Numbered from the stretch's first letter, positions 45,655 to 54,113 are shown. The stretch: DNA of 64,000 nt from JBCFBK01 sp038562555 (GCA_038562555.1 JBCFBK010000008.1:90349-154348); one strand, 5' to 3'. A program made the numbers and translations. The notes: generated from the letters alone by a model not told the origin.

Positions 45655-45783
45655 GCTTTTAGCTGTTAGCTGTTAGCTTTTAGTAGTGAGAGAATAGTCG
45701 TAAGTCGTAAGACCTGAGTGCTGTTAGCTGTTAGCAAAAATTAAAACATGTGACCTTGTTCCCCTGTTACCTTTTCCCGTTTC
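45655..45783 (+). repeat. Modular intergenic repeat, copy between rnfA and hemH
   Basis: On the plus strand: A (TTTTAGCTGTTAGCTGTTAGC), B (ATAGTCGTAAGTCGTAAGAC), A again (GCTGTTAGCTGTTAGC), C (AACATGTGACCTTGTT, 45745-45760), then CCTGTTACC and a CCCGTTTCCC D word. It starts 5 bases after the rnfA stop and continues into hemH, whose stop codon lies in the C/D part. Confidence 0.8.
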
Positions 45784-46795
45784 CCTCAATCATCTCCTCC
45801 ATTGCCTGGATCCACAACGGATGGTTGTTCAGGCTTTCAACAAGCTGAACCTTCTCTCCTCCGTGTTTTTCAAAAAGTTCCTGATATTCGACGCCGATTT
45901 CAACGGTGGTTTCCAAACAGTCGGCGACAAAGGCCGGCGCTACGACCAGAATTCGTTTACGCCCTTCTTTGGCGAGTTTGATCAGGGTTGCATCGGTAAA
46001 AGGCTCCAGCCAGTTTTTGTCCAGCCGCGACTGGTACGACACGGTATAATCCTCCGGCTTCAGATTGAGTTCGGCGGCCAGCAGGCGTGAAGTCTCGTAC
46101 GATGTGGCACGGTAGCAAAATTTGCCATGGGCGGGCATCGATTTTTCACAGGAACAGCCATTGTAATCAACCTTCGGATGAACTTTTTTGACCTGCCTGA
46201 CAGGCAGTCCGTGATAAGAAAAGATGATGTGATCCCAGATTTCCGGCTGGTATTCTCGGATCCTCTCCGCAAAAGCCTTGATAAAGAGTGGCCGGTCGTA
46301 AAACTGACCGATCATTTTTATTTCGGGCATCACGTTCCACCGCGCTGCTTCGCGAAAAACATACTGACCCACCGTACCGGTAGTCGAAGACGCATACTGC
46401 GGAAAAACCGGAAGCAGGACAAGTTTACCGTACTGCCCATCGCGAATCTGGTGGAGCACTTTTTTTAGAGAAGGACGCTCATAACGCATAGCCATAAAAA
46501 CATCATACTCATGTCCGAGCGCCGCCTGTAAATCATGTTGGTTCTTCACGGCATTGACCATGAGCGGCGAACCTTCTGGAGTCCAGAGCATTTTGTATAA
46601 TTCGGTCGATTTTGGTGCGCGAAACGGAACAATGATCAGGTTCACCAACAGTTTCTGAGGGATCAGCGGCAAATCAATAACCCGCCGGTCGTTCAAAAAA
46701 TGAAACAAATAGCGGCGTACTGCCGGAACAGTGGGTTCGTCGGGAGTCCCTACGTTTACAAGTAAAACCGCTGTTCGTTTTGAATTATCAGTCAT
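45767..46795 (-). CDS. hemH: Ferrochelatase
   Basis: Inserts ferrous iron into protoporphyrin IX to finish heme. The 342-residue protein has the family VNVGTPDEPTVPAVRRYLFH at the start, the catalytic His in FSYHGLPVRQVK, and a C-terminal VAPAFVADCLETTVEIGVEY. An internal cysteine-rich stretch (GCSCEKSMPAHGKFCYR) could hold a [2Fe-2S] cluster, as in some bacterial ferrochelatases, but that is a guess. The last residues and the stop are encoded in a repeat shared with other spacers. Confidence 0.95.
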   Translation of the reverse strand: MTDNSKRTAVLLVNVGTPDEPTVPAVRRYLFHFLNDRRVIDLPLIPQKLLVNLIIVPFRAPKSTELYKMLWTPEGSPLMVNAVKNQHDLQAALGHEYDVFMAMRYERPSLKKVLHQIRDGQYGKLVLLPVFPQYASSTTGTVGQYVFREAARWNVMPEIKMIGQFYDRPLFIKAFAERIREYQPEIWDHIIFSYHGLPVRQVKKVHPKVDYNGCSCEKSMPAHGKFCYRATSYETSRLLAAELNLKPEDYTVSYQSRLDKNWLEPFTDATLIKLAKEGRKRILVVAPAFVADCLETTVEIGVEYQELFEKHGGEKVQLVESLNNHPLWIQAMEEMIEGNGKR

Positions 46796-46799
46796 GCGT

Positions 46800-46964
46800 T
46801 AAAATTGCTAAGTTATTAAATTGCCAAATGGTTGTCTGCTAAGCCTGGGACCGGGAAACGTAACAAGGTCATATGGATATCTGTTTTCTTTTATTAGCTA
46901 ATTCTCCTGTCTTATTACTTACGACTATTCTCCTCACAGCTAATAGCTAACGGCTAACGACAGT
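46800..46964 (-). repeat. Modular intergenic repeat, copy between hemF and hemH
   Basis: Read on the minus strand: A (GTCGTTAGCCGTTAGC, TATTAGCTGTGAG), B (ATAGTCGTAAGTAATAAGAC), C (CATATGACCTTGTTAC, complement of 46860-46875), D (GTTTCCCGGTCCC) and E (TTTGGCAATTTAATAACTT, AGCAATTTT). It begins inside the hemF 3' end and finishes 4 bases before the hemH ATG. The order matches the copies at recG and hemG. Confidence 0.82.
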
Positions 46965-47855
46965 TTCTCCCCAGTCAATTCCCTTCTTCAGCATGCTCAA
47001 GGTGTTGGCTTCGGGTGAACCTTCCTCCGGCTGAAAATCGTAAGCCCAGCAAGCCATGGGCGGCATACTCAGAAAGATCGATTCGGTCCTGCCCCCCGAC
47101 TCCAGTCCAAATTTTGTTCCCCGGTCGTATAAGAGATTAAACTCGACGTAGCGCCCTCTTCGCAGGTATTGCCAGTCGCGTTCGGCTGGCGTATATCGCC
47201 GATTTCTGTTCTTTTCAAGCAAGCTGATATAAATCAACGGATAGGCTTCGGCCAGGCTGCGGGTGAAGTTAAAAAGCTTTTCAAAGGCGGCGGTCTCGCC
47301 GGCAAACTGGTGATCAAAAAAGATGCCCCCCGCCCCTCTTGTTTCCTGACGGTGCGGAAGGTAAAAATAATGATCGGCCTGTTCTTTAAAGTTAGGATAG
47401 TAAGCCGGATCAAACCTATCACAAATGGATTTCAGCTCACCATGAAACCAGGCAACCTCCCGTTTGTCAATGTAGTGGGGCGTCAGGTCTATTCCTCCGC
47501 CAAACCAGCACGCTCCTGAACTTAATTCGAAATAACGGACATTCATGTGGATAATGGGAGCAAACGGATTGAACGGGTGAATAATCGATGAAATACCGCT
47601 GGCAAAATAGCCCTGCCCTTCTTCTATCTGAAGTGCCCGGCGCATGGAAGCGTTTACCTGGCCGCTTACAGCCGAAAAATTAACAGCGCCTTTCTCCATG
47701 GCATCTCCTTGCTGAAGGACCATCGTATGGCCGTAGCCGATCTCACTTTTCCAACTGTCATCTTTAAAACCGCCTTTTCCATCGGCCTTTTCCAGCTGAC
47801 TGCAGATCTGCTGCTGCAAATCCCGGTAAACATTTGATACCAAATCTTTTCTCAT
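46947..47855 (-). CDS. hemF: Oxygen-dependent coproporphyrinogen III oxidase
   Basis: Converts coproporphyrinogen III to protoporphyrinogen IX with oxygen. The 302-residue protein shows the family HMNVRYFEL, WFGGGIDLTPHY, YFYLPHRQETRGAGGIFFD and RGRYVEFNLLYDRGT blocks. The ATG at 47855 is chosen because the family begins at MRKDLVSN; the frame is open upstream to 47915. The final residues V-V-S-R and the TAG stop are read from the modular repeat. The presence of hemN beside it gives an oxygen-independent alternative. Confidence 0.95.
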   Translation of the reverse strand: MRKDLVSNVYRDLQQQICSQLEKADGKGGFKDDSWKSEIGYGHTMVLQQGDAMEKGAVNFSAVSGQVNASMRRALQIEEGQGYFASGISSIIHPFNPFAPIIHMNVRYFELSSGACWFGGGIDLTPHYIDKREVAWFHGELKSICDRFDPAYYPNFKEQADHYFYLPHRQETRGAGGIFFDHQFAGETAAFEKLFNFTRSLAEAYPLIYISLLEKNRNRRYTPAERDWQYLRRGRYVEFNLLYDRGTKFGLESGGRTESIFLSMPPMACWAYDFQPEEGSPEANTLSMLKKGIDWGETVVSR

Positions 47856-47875
47856 GAAAATTCTAAAAATGTTAT

Positions 47876-47990
47876 CTGGTCGTAAGTATTTAGTCGTAAG
47901 ACCCGAAGACCCCAAAGAGGTTTCAGCTTGCTTAATGTCTTATGTCTGTCTTACAACTCCTTTTAGCTAATCGCTAACAGCTTTCTGTCT
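47876..47990 (-). repeat. Degenerate modular repeat at the hemG 3' end
   Basis: On the minus strand: AAGCTGTTAGCGATTAGC (A), TTGTAAGACAGACATAAGAC (B-like), then an inverted B-like pair (GGTCTTACGACT and ACTTACGACC). The C, D and E modules are absent. The A word lies inside the hemG coding sequence and supplies its last five residues and the stop. Confidence 0.55.
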
Positions 47991-49331
47991 ACTGACTTCC
48001 TCCGCAATTTCCCTGCCCTGCTTAATCCGGTCGGCCATCCCGATCCCATCGCGGATATTACCCGCCAAAATCAGTCCCGGATAAGCCTTTTCCAGTTCAG
48101 TTACGGACGTAAGTTTTTCTTCCGATTCCTTCCCATACTGCGGTATGGCGTGCTGATAGCGATTAATAACAAACAAATCAGGTGCCGGTTTTGTTAGGCC
48201 AAATAACAATTTAAATTCGGAGGAAACGATGTCTTTTATCTCACGTTCGTTCAGATCAAGCATTTGCGGTTTCCGTACGCCACCCAGGAAGGTAGAGATT
48301 AAAGCGCCTCCCTCCGGAGCCCGTCCCTTTAGGAATGAGGAAAGGAAAAGCGCACCAAGCAAGGGCCTGTTTTCACAAAACGGGATCAGCCCGCCGAATG
48401 CCTTCAGTTCAATTCCTTCCCATTTTTTAAATCCCACCGAAACCTGAATAACCCGGGCATAATTGAGTTGCTCCACCTTCGAAAACCCGGCCGCCGGCAA
48501 GAAGCTGAACAACTCTCTTAACGCATAAGCTCCGACCGTAGAGATCACCTTGTCGAAAACAACGGTGCCGGCCCCTTCCCTGCTGATTTCCCAGCCCCGG
48601 GCGCCGGGCTTTACCTGCAACCCGGCGACATTCAGCAAGATGTGTCCTGAGCCAATCCGGCTCACCAGGGCATTGATCAGGTTTGACAATCCGCCCTGCA
48701 CGGAGAAAACCTCGCGGGTCACCTTTTTCTCACGATCGGATTTGGGTTCTTTGGCTTTTTTGATCGCACCGCCAATAAAGCTACCGTATTTTTGTTCGAG
48801 ATTGTAAAGCTTAGGAAGCGCAAACCGGGTGACCAATTGCTCCGGATCGCCCGAATAAATACCCAGGACGAAAGGATCGACGGCGTACTTCAGAAAACTC
48901 TCTCCCATTCTGCGGCGCACCAGGTCTGCCAGCGTTTCGTCAGGATCGGTACCCGGTTTGCGAAAAGGTTCCCCCAGCAGGTGCAGCTTGTCTGAAAACG
49001 TGAATAATGGTGTTTTGAGCCCCCCAAAAAGTCCCGAAGGCAGGGCATGCCAACGGCCACCCTTCCAGATCCACCGGTATTTGGCTGCTTCATCGGCAAT
49101 TTCAAGGGTACAAAGATCACTTAGTTCCTCCATCAGTTCCACCGCTTCGGCTGTTCCCAATACTCCGGTACTTGGACCATTCTCATAGATGAATCCGTTG
49201 TGGCTTACCGATTGGATCACGCCGCCGGGACGGTCCGACTTTTCATAAACAGTAACGTTTAGGCCCTGCTTTCTCAGGTAATATGCAGTAACTAAACCGG
49301 TTAGTCCGGCGCCAATAACAGCGATTTTCAT
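47967..49331 (-). CDS. hemG: Protoporphyrinogen oxidase (HemY/PPOX type)
   Basis: A 454-residue FAD enzyme that oxidises protoporphyrinogen IX. The N-terminal dinucleotide motif VIGAGLTGLVTAYYLRKQG and YEKSDRPGGVIQS, and the C-terminal AGNIRDGIGMADRIKQGREI, are typical. It is the oxygen-using HemY type, though the gene is commonly named hemG in Bacteroidota. The start at 49331 is the first ATG before the flavin motif; the frame runs upstream into the repeat. The C-terminus K-A-V-S-D and the TAG stop come from an A word of the repeat. Confidence 0.93.
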   Translation of the reverse strand: MKIAVIGAGLTGLVTAYYLRKQGLNVTVYEKSDRPGGVIQSVSHNGFIYENGPSTGVLGTAEAVELMEELSDLCTLEIADEAAKYRWIWKGGRWHALPSGLFGGLKTPLFTFSDKLHLLGEPFRKPGTDPDETLADLVRRRMGESFLKYAVDPFVLGIYSGDPEQLVTRFALPKLYNLEQKYGSFIGGAIKKAKEPKSDREKKVTREVFSVQGGLSNLINALVSRIGSGHILLNVAGLQVKPGARGWEISREGAGTVVFDKVISTVGAYALRELFSFLPAAGFSKVEQLNYARVIQVSVGFKKWEGIELKAFGGLIPFCENRPLLGALFLSSFLKGRAPEGGALISTFLGGVRKPQMLDLNEREIKDIVSSEFKLLFGLTKPAPDLFVINRYQHAIPQYGKESEEKLTSVTELEKAYPGLILAGNIRDGIGMADRIKQGREIAEEVSRQKAVSD

Positions 49332-49333
49332 AG

Positions 49334-49637
49334 TATAAGGGTTATGGGGTGTGGGGCATAGAGCACAGAGCATAGAGGATAGCGGAGACCGGGGACAGGA
49401 AACCGGACAATGGAAACCGGAGACCGGAAGCGGATAACAAGGTTGCATGGTGCCGAGGTAACAAGGTCATATGATTTTTATTTTTACTAAGAGTTAACAG
49501 CTAAAAACCTCTTCATTCTTCGGTCTAACTACTTATGACTTACGACTATTTTATTCCTGCTAACAGCTAAAAGCTCATAGCTAACAGCTTTCTTTGTCTA
49601 ACGACTTACGACTATACTCTCACTACTAACAGCTTCT
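49334..49637 (-). repeat. Modular intergenic repeat, long copy between hemN and hemG
   Basis: Fills nearly the whole 306-base gap. On the minus strand: A/B words (GCTGTTAGTAGTGAGAG, TATAGTCGTAAGTCGTTAG), A (AAGCTGTTAGCTATGAGC), B (TAGTCGTAAGTCATAAG), A, C (ATCATATGACCTTGTTACC, complement of 49457-49475), an imperfect second C (CAACCTTGTTATCC), D (GGTCTCCGGTTTCC and relatives several times), then a CTATGCTCTGTGCTCTATGC track ending before the hemG ATG. Confidence 0.82.
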
Positions 49638-51014
49638 TCACACCGACTTCGAATACTTCCGGCTCAGGTCTCCGGCGTGAATATCGAAAACGGCAGCAAC
49701 ATTGCGTAAAAAGAAACGTCCAACGTCGTAAATCTGCAGGTCGTCGCCGGTGTATTCCAGCAAATGGTCGTCGCGAAACGGCTCAAGCTTTTCGTTGCTA
49801 AAGTTTAGCAGCGCCTTAAGTCCTTCCGCTGTCATTCCAAACCGGCCAGCCAGCTCCCGCCACGACAGGTAATGATTACACATGATCTCATTGATCACTT
49901 CGCGGATCACTTTTTCCGTGCGAGAAAGCGTATACCCTTTTTCAATCCGGATCACGCCGTTTGCGATGGCCTGCATATACTCTTTTACAGTGCGCGCGTT
50001 CTGGGCATATACGTTCTCGAGCTGACTGATACCCGTCACGCCGAATGCATAAACCTGTCCCGTCGTTTCACGGGTGCAGTATCCCTGAAAATTCCGGTGA
50101 AGCGTCCTGTTTGCAAGAGCCTGGGCCAGATCATCCTGTGCTTTCGCATAATGATCCAGTCCGATAGGAATATATCCGGCGCCTCTCATCAGCTCCCAGG
50201 CATTTTCAAACATCTTCACTTTTTCTTCTGCTGAAGGAAGGCCATACTCCTCCAGTTTTTTCTGGGCTTTTTTCACCCAGGGAACATGCGCATACGAAAA
50301 GGTCACCAGCCGGTCGGGAGCAATTTCCAGAGCACGTTCAATGGTCCTTGCAAATGAAGCGGCCGACTGGTACGGCAGTCCGTAAATAAAGTCAAGGTTG
50401 ACCGACATGCCCGGGTGTGAACGGATCCTGTCGCAGAGCTCTGCGACAGGAATAACGGGCACTTCGCGCTTTACGGCATTCAAAACTTTAGCCTGAAAAT
50501 CCTGGACGCCCAGGCTGATCCGGTTAAAGCCAAAGCCGGCCAGTTGTTCGATGTATTTTTCGTCGAGATGGGCCGGGTTGCACTCCACAGCGATTTCAGG
50601 GTGTTCAATAAAGCTGAATTCCGATTTCAGCAGGTGCATGATCTCCCCGATATACTGCGATGGCAAAGCGTTAGGTGTTCCCCCGCCCCAATGGATCTGC
50701 GACACCTTGCGGTTCCGGTCAAGCAGCGGGATGATCATCTTAAACTCTTTCTTTAAGGCCTCCATGTAATCACGCATCAAATCAGCATTTTTCGTGATGT
50801 GTGTGTTACATCCGCAATACAGGCAAAGCTGTGTGCAAAACGGAATATGGATATAAATGGAAATATTTTCGGGCTTATCCTGATTCGACATTTCCACGGC
50901 TTTCAGATAATCGGCTGTCCCAAAATCAGACCCGAAAAAATTAGCCGGCGGGTAGCTGGTGTAACGGGGAACCGGCACATTATATTTATCGATGAGTTCA
51001 ACAGGTATCTTCAT
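49638..51014 (-). CDS. hemN: Oxygen-independent coproporphyrinogen III oxidase
   Basis: A 458-residue radical SAM enzyme, the anaerobic counterpart of HemF. The iron-sulfur motif has cysteines 60, 64, 67 and 69 in IPFCTQLCLYCGCNT (CxxxCxxCxC). The GGGTPN block, the YGLPYQSAASFARTIE region and the C-terminal HemN domain are in place. It is first in the hemN-hemG-hemF-hemH series, with a -7 box upstream. Its stop is followed within 7 bases by the modular repeat. Confidence 0.95.
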   Translation of the reverse strand: MKIPVELIDKYNVPVPRYTSYPPANFFGSDFGTADYLKAVEMSNQDKPENISIYIHIPFCTQLCLYCGCNTHITKNADLMRDYMEALKKEFKMIIPLLDRNRKVSQIHWGGGTPNALPSQYIGEIMHLLKSEFSFIEHPEIAVECNPAHLDEKYIEQLAGFGFNRISLGVQDFQAKVLNAVKREVPVIPVAELCDRIRSHPGMSVNLDFIYGLPYQSAASFARTIERALEIAPDRLVTFSYAHVPWVKKAQKKLEEYGLPSAEEKVKMFENAWELMRGAGYIPIGLDHYAKAQDDLAQALANRTLHRNFQGYCTRETTGQVYAFGVTGISQLENVYAQNARTVKEYMQAIANGVIRIEKGYTLSRTEKVIREVINEIMCNHYLSWRELAGRFGMTAEGLKALLNFSNEKLEPFRDDHLLEYTGDDLQIYDVGRFFLRNVAAVFDIHAGDLSRKYSKSV

Positions 51015-51098
51015 ACAAATCAGTTAAAATCAGGCTATCATTTCAGCGAGAAACCTTTCATTAAGACGGTAACGTGCCAACCTGACAATATTGATGTC

Positions 51099-51106
51099 CA
51101 AAGATA
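51099..51106 (-). promoter_or_regulatory. Candidate -7 box for the heme cluster
   Basis: TATCTTTG on the minus strand is an exact TAnnTTTG match, 85 bases before the hemN ATG. Confidence 0.45.
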
Positions 51107-51263
51107 CTAAAATGTCTTTAAAAGGAACAGTAAAGCTGCCTGCATCGTGTACAGAAGGTATTGGTACCCGAAATCCGGATCCGGGTGCTGATATGACGCA
51201 TTGGGTCAAACAAATTCAGTCCGGCAGGCGTTGCTGTTAATGAAACCCTTAAATCAGGACAGG

Positions 51264-51881
51264 ATGAATAAAATTAAAACTGCTGTTATTTATTACAGTT
51301 CAACTGGTACAAATTATCAGTTGGCCCAATGGGCTAAGGAAAGTGCCGAAAATGAAGGTTCGGGAGTGCGTCTGCGAAAAGCTCCGGAGCTCGCTCCTGC
51401 GGAAGTTATTGCGAAAAATCCGGCCTGGGAAAAACACGCGGAAGCAACCCGCGATATTCCGGAAGTCCGTCTGGATGACCTGGAGTGGGCCGATGTTTAT
51501 ATCTTTAGCATGCCTACGCGGTACGGGAATATACCGGCACAAATGAAACAATTCCTGGATACGACCGGATCCTTATGGCAAAAGGGTACCCTGACGAATA
51601 AAGTTGTGACGGCGATGACCAGTGCAGCCAACGCGCACGGCGGACAGGAATCAACGCTGCTCGCCCTCTATACCACCATGCACCATTGGGGCGCTATTGT
51701 CGTGAGTCCGGGTTATACCGATGAGTCGCTGTATGCGGCAGGGGGAAATCCTTATGGCACCAGCGTTGCAGTCGACATGCAGGGGAACATGCAAGCCGAC
51801 CGGGACAGTATAAAAAAGGCTGTTTTTTATCAGGCAAAAAGAGCCATTATTATCGGAAAACGTCTTGCAGGCACTCAATAA
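51264..51881 (+). CDS. WrbA-family NAD(P)H:quinone oxidoreductase (flavodoxin-like)
   Basis: A 205-residue FMN flavodoxin-fold quinone reductase. The phosphate loop is IYYSSTGTNYQLAQWA, and FSMPTRYGNIPAQMKQFLD plus TSAANAHGGQESTLLALYTT are characteristic of WrbA. It reduces quinones by two electrons, limiting radical formation. The start at ATG 51264 has AGGACAGG before it; earlier in-frame starts (51201) add an unrelated N-terminus. It is divergent from hemN across about 250 bases. Confidence 0.9.
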   Translation: MNKIKTAVIYYSSTGTNYQLAQWAKESAENEGSGVRLRKAPELAPAEVIAKNPAWEKHAEATRDIPEVRLDDLEWADVYIFSMPTRYGNIPAQMKQFLDTTGSLWQKGTLTNKVVTAMTSAANAHGGQESTLLALYTTMHHWGAIVVSPGYTDESLYAAGGNPYGTSVAVDMQGNMQADRDSIKKAVFYQAKRAIIIGKRLAGTQ

Positions 51882-52136
51882 TCGCCGTGTCATCTGTAAT
51901 CGAACTAAATAACAAAAAAAATTCAACTCACTTTCAGGCTGAAAATCAACAAAAAAAGCCTGTATTTACTGAGTTTTTAGTGATCTGTCGCTCATAAAGC
52001 ATCTTTTTTCCGAAGAAAATAGTGTAAATTTACAAATGAAGGTCAAGGGACTTCTGATTTTGTAGAGGCGCCTGATAAAACTGATTTGAGAGAACAGAAT
52101 CACAGGTTCCATATTGTTTTGATTTGAACAACACAT
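51882..52136. other. Spacer between wrbA and the first DJ-1 gene
   Basis: About 255 bases without a gene. A 6-base stem (CAGGCT / AGCCTG, 51935-51962) could weakly end wrbA. No exact -7 box was seen before the next gene. Confidence 0.35.
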
Positions 52137-52721
52137 ATGGAAGCAAAAAAAACCAAAATCGGCATCTTCATAGAGAGTGATTTCTATGAGAACGAGATCT
52201 TTTTTTACCAGCTTCGCTTTGGCGAAGAGAAATATGACGTTCACTTCTTTTCCCGTCTGTGGGGTCAAAAAGGCATTGAGTTCCATGGCCATGAATTCAG
52301 GGCGCCGTTTTACTGCAGTGAGAGCTTTGAAGACCTGACCGACGAGGAAATCAAAAGCTTTGACGCTATTATTGTTCCGGCAGGAATGGTTTCAGACCGG
52401 CTCCGGTACACCGAAGATGTCAGCAGGCTCCCTCCCGCCTGTGAATTCCTGAAAAAAGTATTTTCCGAAAAACATATTCTAAAAGGTATCATTTGTCACG
52501 GGCTTTGGCTGGTTTCGCCAATTTCCGAGGTCATAAAAGGGCGCAGGCTTGTTGCTCATAATAATCTGATTGGCGATGTGAGGAATTACGGGGCCGAATA
52601 TGTGGACCAGGACCTTGTGATCGATGATGACCTGATCACCGCACGAACGGGAGGACATTGTAATTTGCTGGCCCGGGAAATTATTGATCAGATCAGTAAA
52701 CGCCGTGCCACGCAGGCATAA
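52137..52721 (+). CDS. DJ-1/PfpI-family protein (first copy)
   Basis: A 194-residue class I glutamine-amidotransferase-like protein. The nucleophile elbow is ICHGLWLVSP (Cys near residue 121), with an acidic residue in IESDFYENE. The family includes deglycases, chaperones and proteases, so the activity is not certain. It opens an accessory block with a SUMF1-domain protein, a cupin, a second DJ-1 protein and a TPP enzyme, which suggests handling of a small carbonyl or amino compound. Confidence 0.85.
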   Translation: MEAKKTKIGIFIESDFYENEIFFYQLRFGEEKYDVHFFSRLWGQKGIEFHGHEFRAPFYCSESFEDLTDEEIKSFDAIIVPAGMVSDRLRYTEDVSRLPPACEFLKKVFSEKHILKGIICHGLWLVSPISEVIKGRRLVAHNNLIGDVRNYGAEYVDQDLVIDDDLITARTGGHCNLLAREIIDQISKRRATQA

Positions 52722-52777
52722 AACAACGGTTGGCAATTCCGGTTTTCCAATTAAAACCTAACTAATCAATTCAAAAA

Positions 52778-53755
52778 ATGTCAGTCAACATCAAGGAATT
52801 AAAAAAAGCGATGCTGATTGCGGCAATAGCGCTTTCAGTTACATGTTACGGCATCCGGCCCGAAACAGGAAAAGCCGGCAAAACAGCACCAGCTGTTCCG
52901 GAGCTGATCAAGATCCCCTCCGGAAAGTTTCAAATGGGACAGGTACTGGGTGACTTCAGGCTGGGTTACCCGGTCCATCCGGTTACCATTACCAATGACT
53001 TCAAGCTTGGCAAATATGAAATCACAAACGGACAGTATTGCAGCATGCTGAACTATGCCCTCTCCCAAAAAATGCTGGCGGGTAATTTTAAAGGAAACGA
53101 ACAGGTCAAAAACGCGCAGGGCGAAGCCCAGGTGTTGCTCAACCTGGAAGGAAATTTTAAAGGGATCGGTTGCGAAATCTGCTATGATGGGAAAAAGTTT
53201 GTTGTAAAAGAAGGACTGGAGAACCGGCCCGCGGCCTATGTGACCTGGTTTGGCGCTGCCTTCTACTGCAATGTGCTGAGCCGTTTCGCAGGGTTGAAGG
53301 AACTTTATGACCTGAGCAACTGGTCGCCTGTTGCCGGTGTTGGGTACCGGCTCCCCACCGAAGCGGAATGGGAATACGCTGCACGTTATCCCGACGGAAG
53401 GACATTTCCCTGGGGAAATGACTTCGATGCGGCCGGCGCTAAAGCCAACTTCGGACTAAAAGTGGGCCATGCCACCGATGCCGGCAGTTACGAGCCGGGG
53501 AAGAGCGCGCTCGGTCTGTACGATCTGATCGGCAACGTGGAAGAATGGGTGAATGACTGGTACTCGACCTACACGGCCGACCCGAAAGTCAACCCCACCG
53601 GCCCGGCCGACGGGGTTTACAAACAGAAGCGCGGCGGAAGCTGGTACCGGCACGACAACAACCTGCCATTCAACGCCTACCGGTACAACACCAACTACCG
53701 GTACACCAACTACTTTGACGTGGGGTTCCGGGTATGCCGGACCTTAGCGGAATAA
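52778..53755 (+). CDS. SUMF1/FGE-domain protein without the FGE cysteine pair
   Basis: A 325-residue exported protein (hydrophobic segment about 12-24). The formylglycine-generating-enzyme fold is clear: KFQMGQVLGDF, LGKYEITNGQYC, YRLPTEAEWEYAARYPDGR, FPWGNDFD, LYDLIGNVEEWVND and KRGGSWYR at the end. The active-site cysteines of bacterial FGE, normally in the segment after GGSW, are absent there (the segment reads YRHDNNLPFNAYRYNTNYRY), so it is unlikely to activate sulfatases. Such proteins often act in sugar or metabolite binding. No sulfatase is nearby. Confidence 0.85.
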   Translation: MSVNIKELKKAMLIAAIALSVTCYGIRPETGKAGKTAPAVPELIKIPSGKFQMGQVLGDFRLGYPVHPVTITNDFKLGKYEITNGQYCSMLNYALSQKMLAGNFKGNEQVKNAQGEAQVLLNLEGNFKGIGCEICYDGKKFVVKEGLENRPAAYVTWFGAAFYCNVLSRFAGLKELYDLSNWSPVAGVGYRLPTEAEWEYAARYPDGRTFPWGNDFDAAGAKANFGLKVGHATDAGSYEPGKSALGLYDLIGNVEEWVNDWYSTYTADPKVNPTGPADGVYKQKRGGSWYRHDNNLPFNAYRYNTNYRYTNYFDVGFRVCRTLAE

Positions 53756-53786
53756 TCCGAATCAATTATCAACGATACAAACGCAT

Positions 53787-54113
53787 ATGGAACCTTTTCG
53801 CTTTATCAAGGACATCAAGAAAAAAGAACTCTTTGAAGGTGTTATCGGACAATACCTGGGCAGCGGCCAAAATATGAATGTGATGCACTGGAATTTTCGC
53901 GATCAGATCACCCTCCCCGAACATCAGCATGAATCGGAACAGTTTGGCTATGTGATTAAAGGCGGTTTCAACGCCACCATCGGAGGAGTGACCAAACTGC
54001 TGCGGGAGGGCGACTTTTATTTCATTCCGCCCAACACGCCACATTGCTTTACGTCTGTGGGAGAGACCGAAGCCATCGACGTGTTCAGCCCATTGAGGGA
54101 CATAAACTATTAA
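53787..54113 (+). CDS. Cupin-domain protein
   Basis: A 108-residue single-domain cupin. Metal-site residues are seen in ITLPEHQHESEQFGYVIKG and GDFYFIPPNTPHCF, which match the two cupin motifs (H-x-H-x3-E and a late His). It probably binds a divalent metal. It sits 31 bases after the SUMF1 gene and 45 before the second DJ-1 gene, so it is likely part of the same transcript. Confidence 0.9.
   Translation: MEPFRFIKDIKKKELFEGVIGQYLGSGQNMNVMHWNFRDQITLPEHQHESEQFGYVIKGGFNATIGGVTKLLREGDFYFIPPNTPHCFTSVGETEAIDVFSPLRDINY

Noticed and set aside
47856..47915. Longer N-terminus for hemF
   Set aside because: The upstream residues lie toward the repeat and the family starts at MRKDLVSN.
29687..49637. CRISPR array from the repeated TTAGCTG-type words
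   Set aside because: The words are short, imperfect, packed without unique spacers of constant length, and spread over several gaps. No cas genes are present.
52778..53755. Active formylglycine-generating enzyme
   Set aside because: The SUMF1 fold is present but the cysteines expected after GGSW are missing and no sulfatase is nearby, so activity is not claimed.
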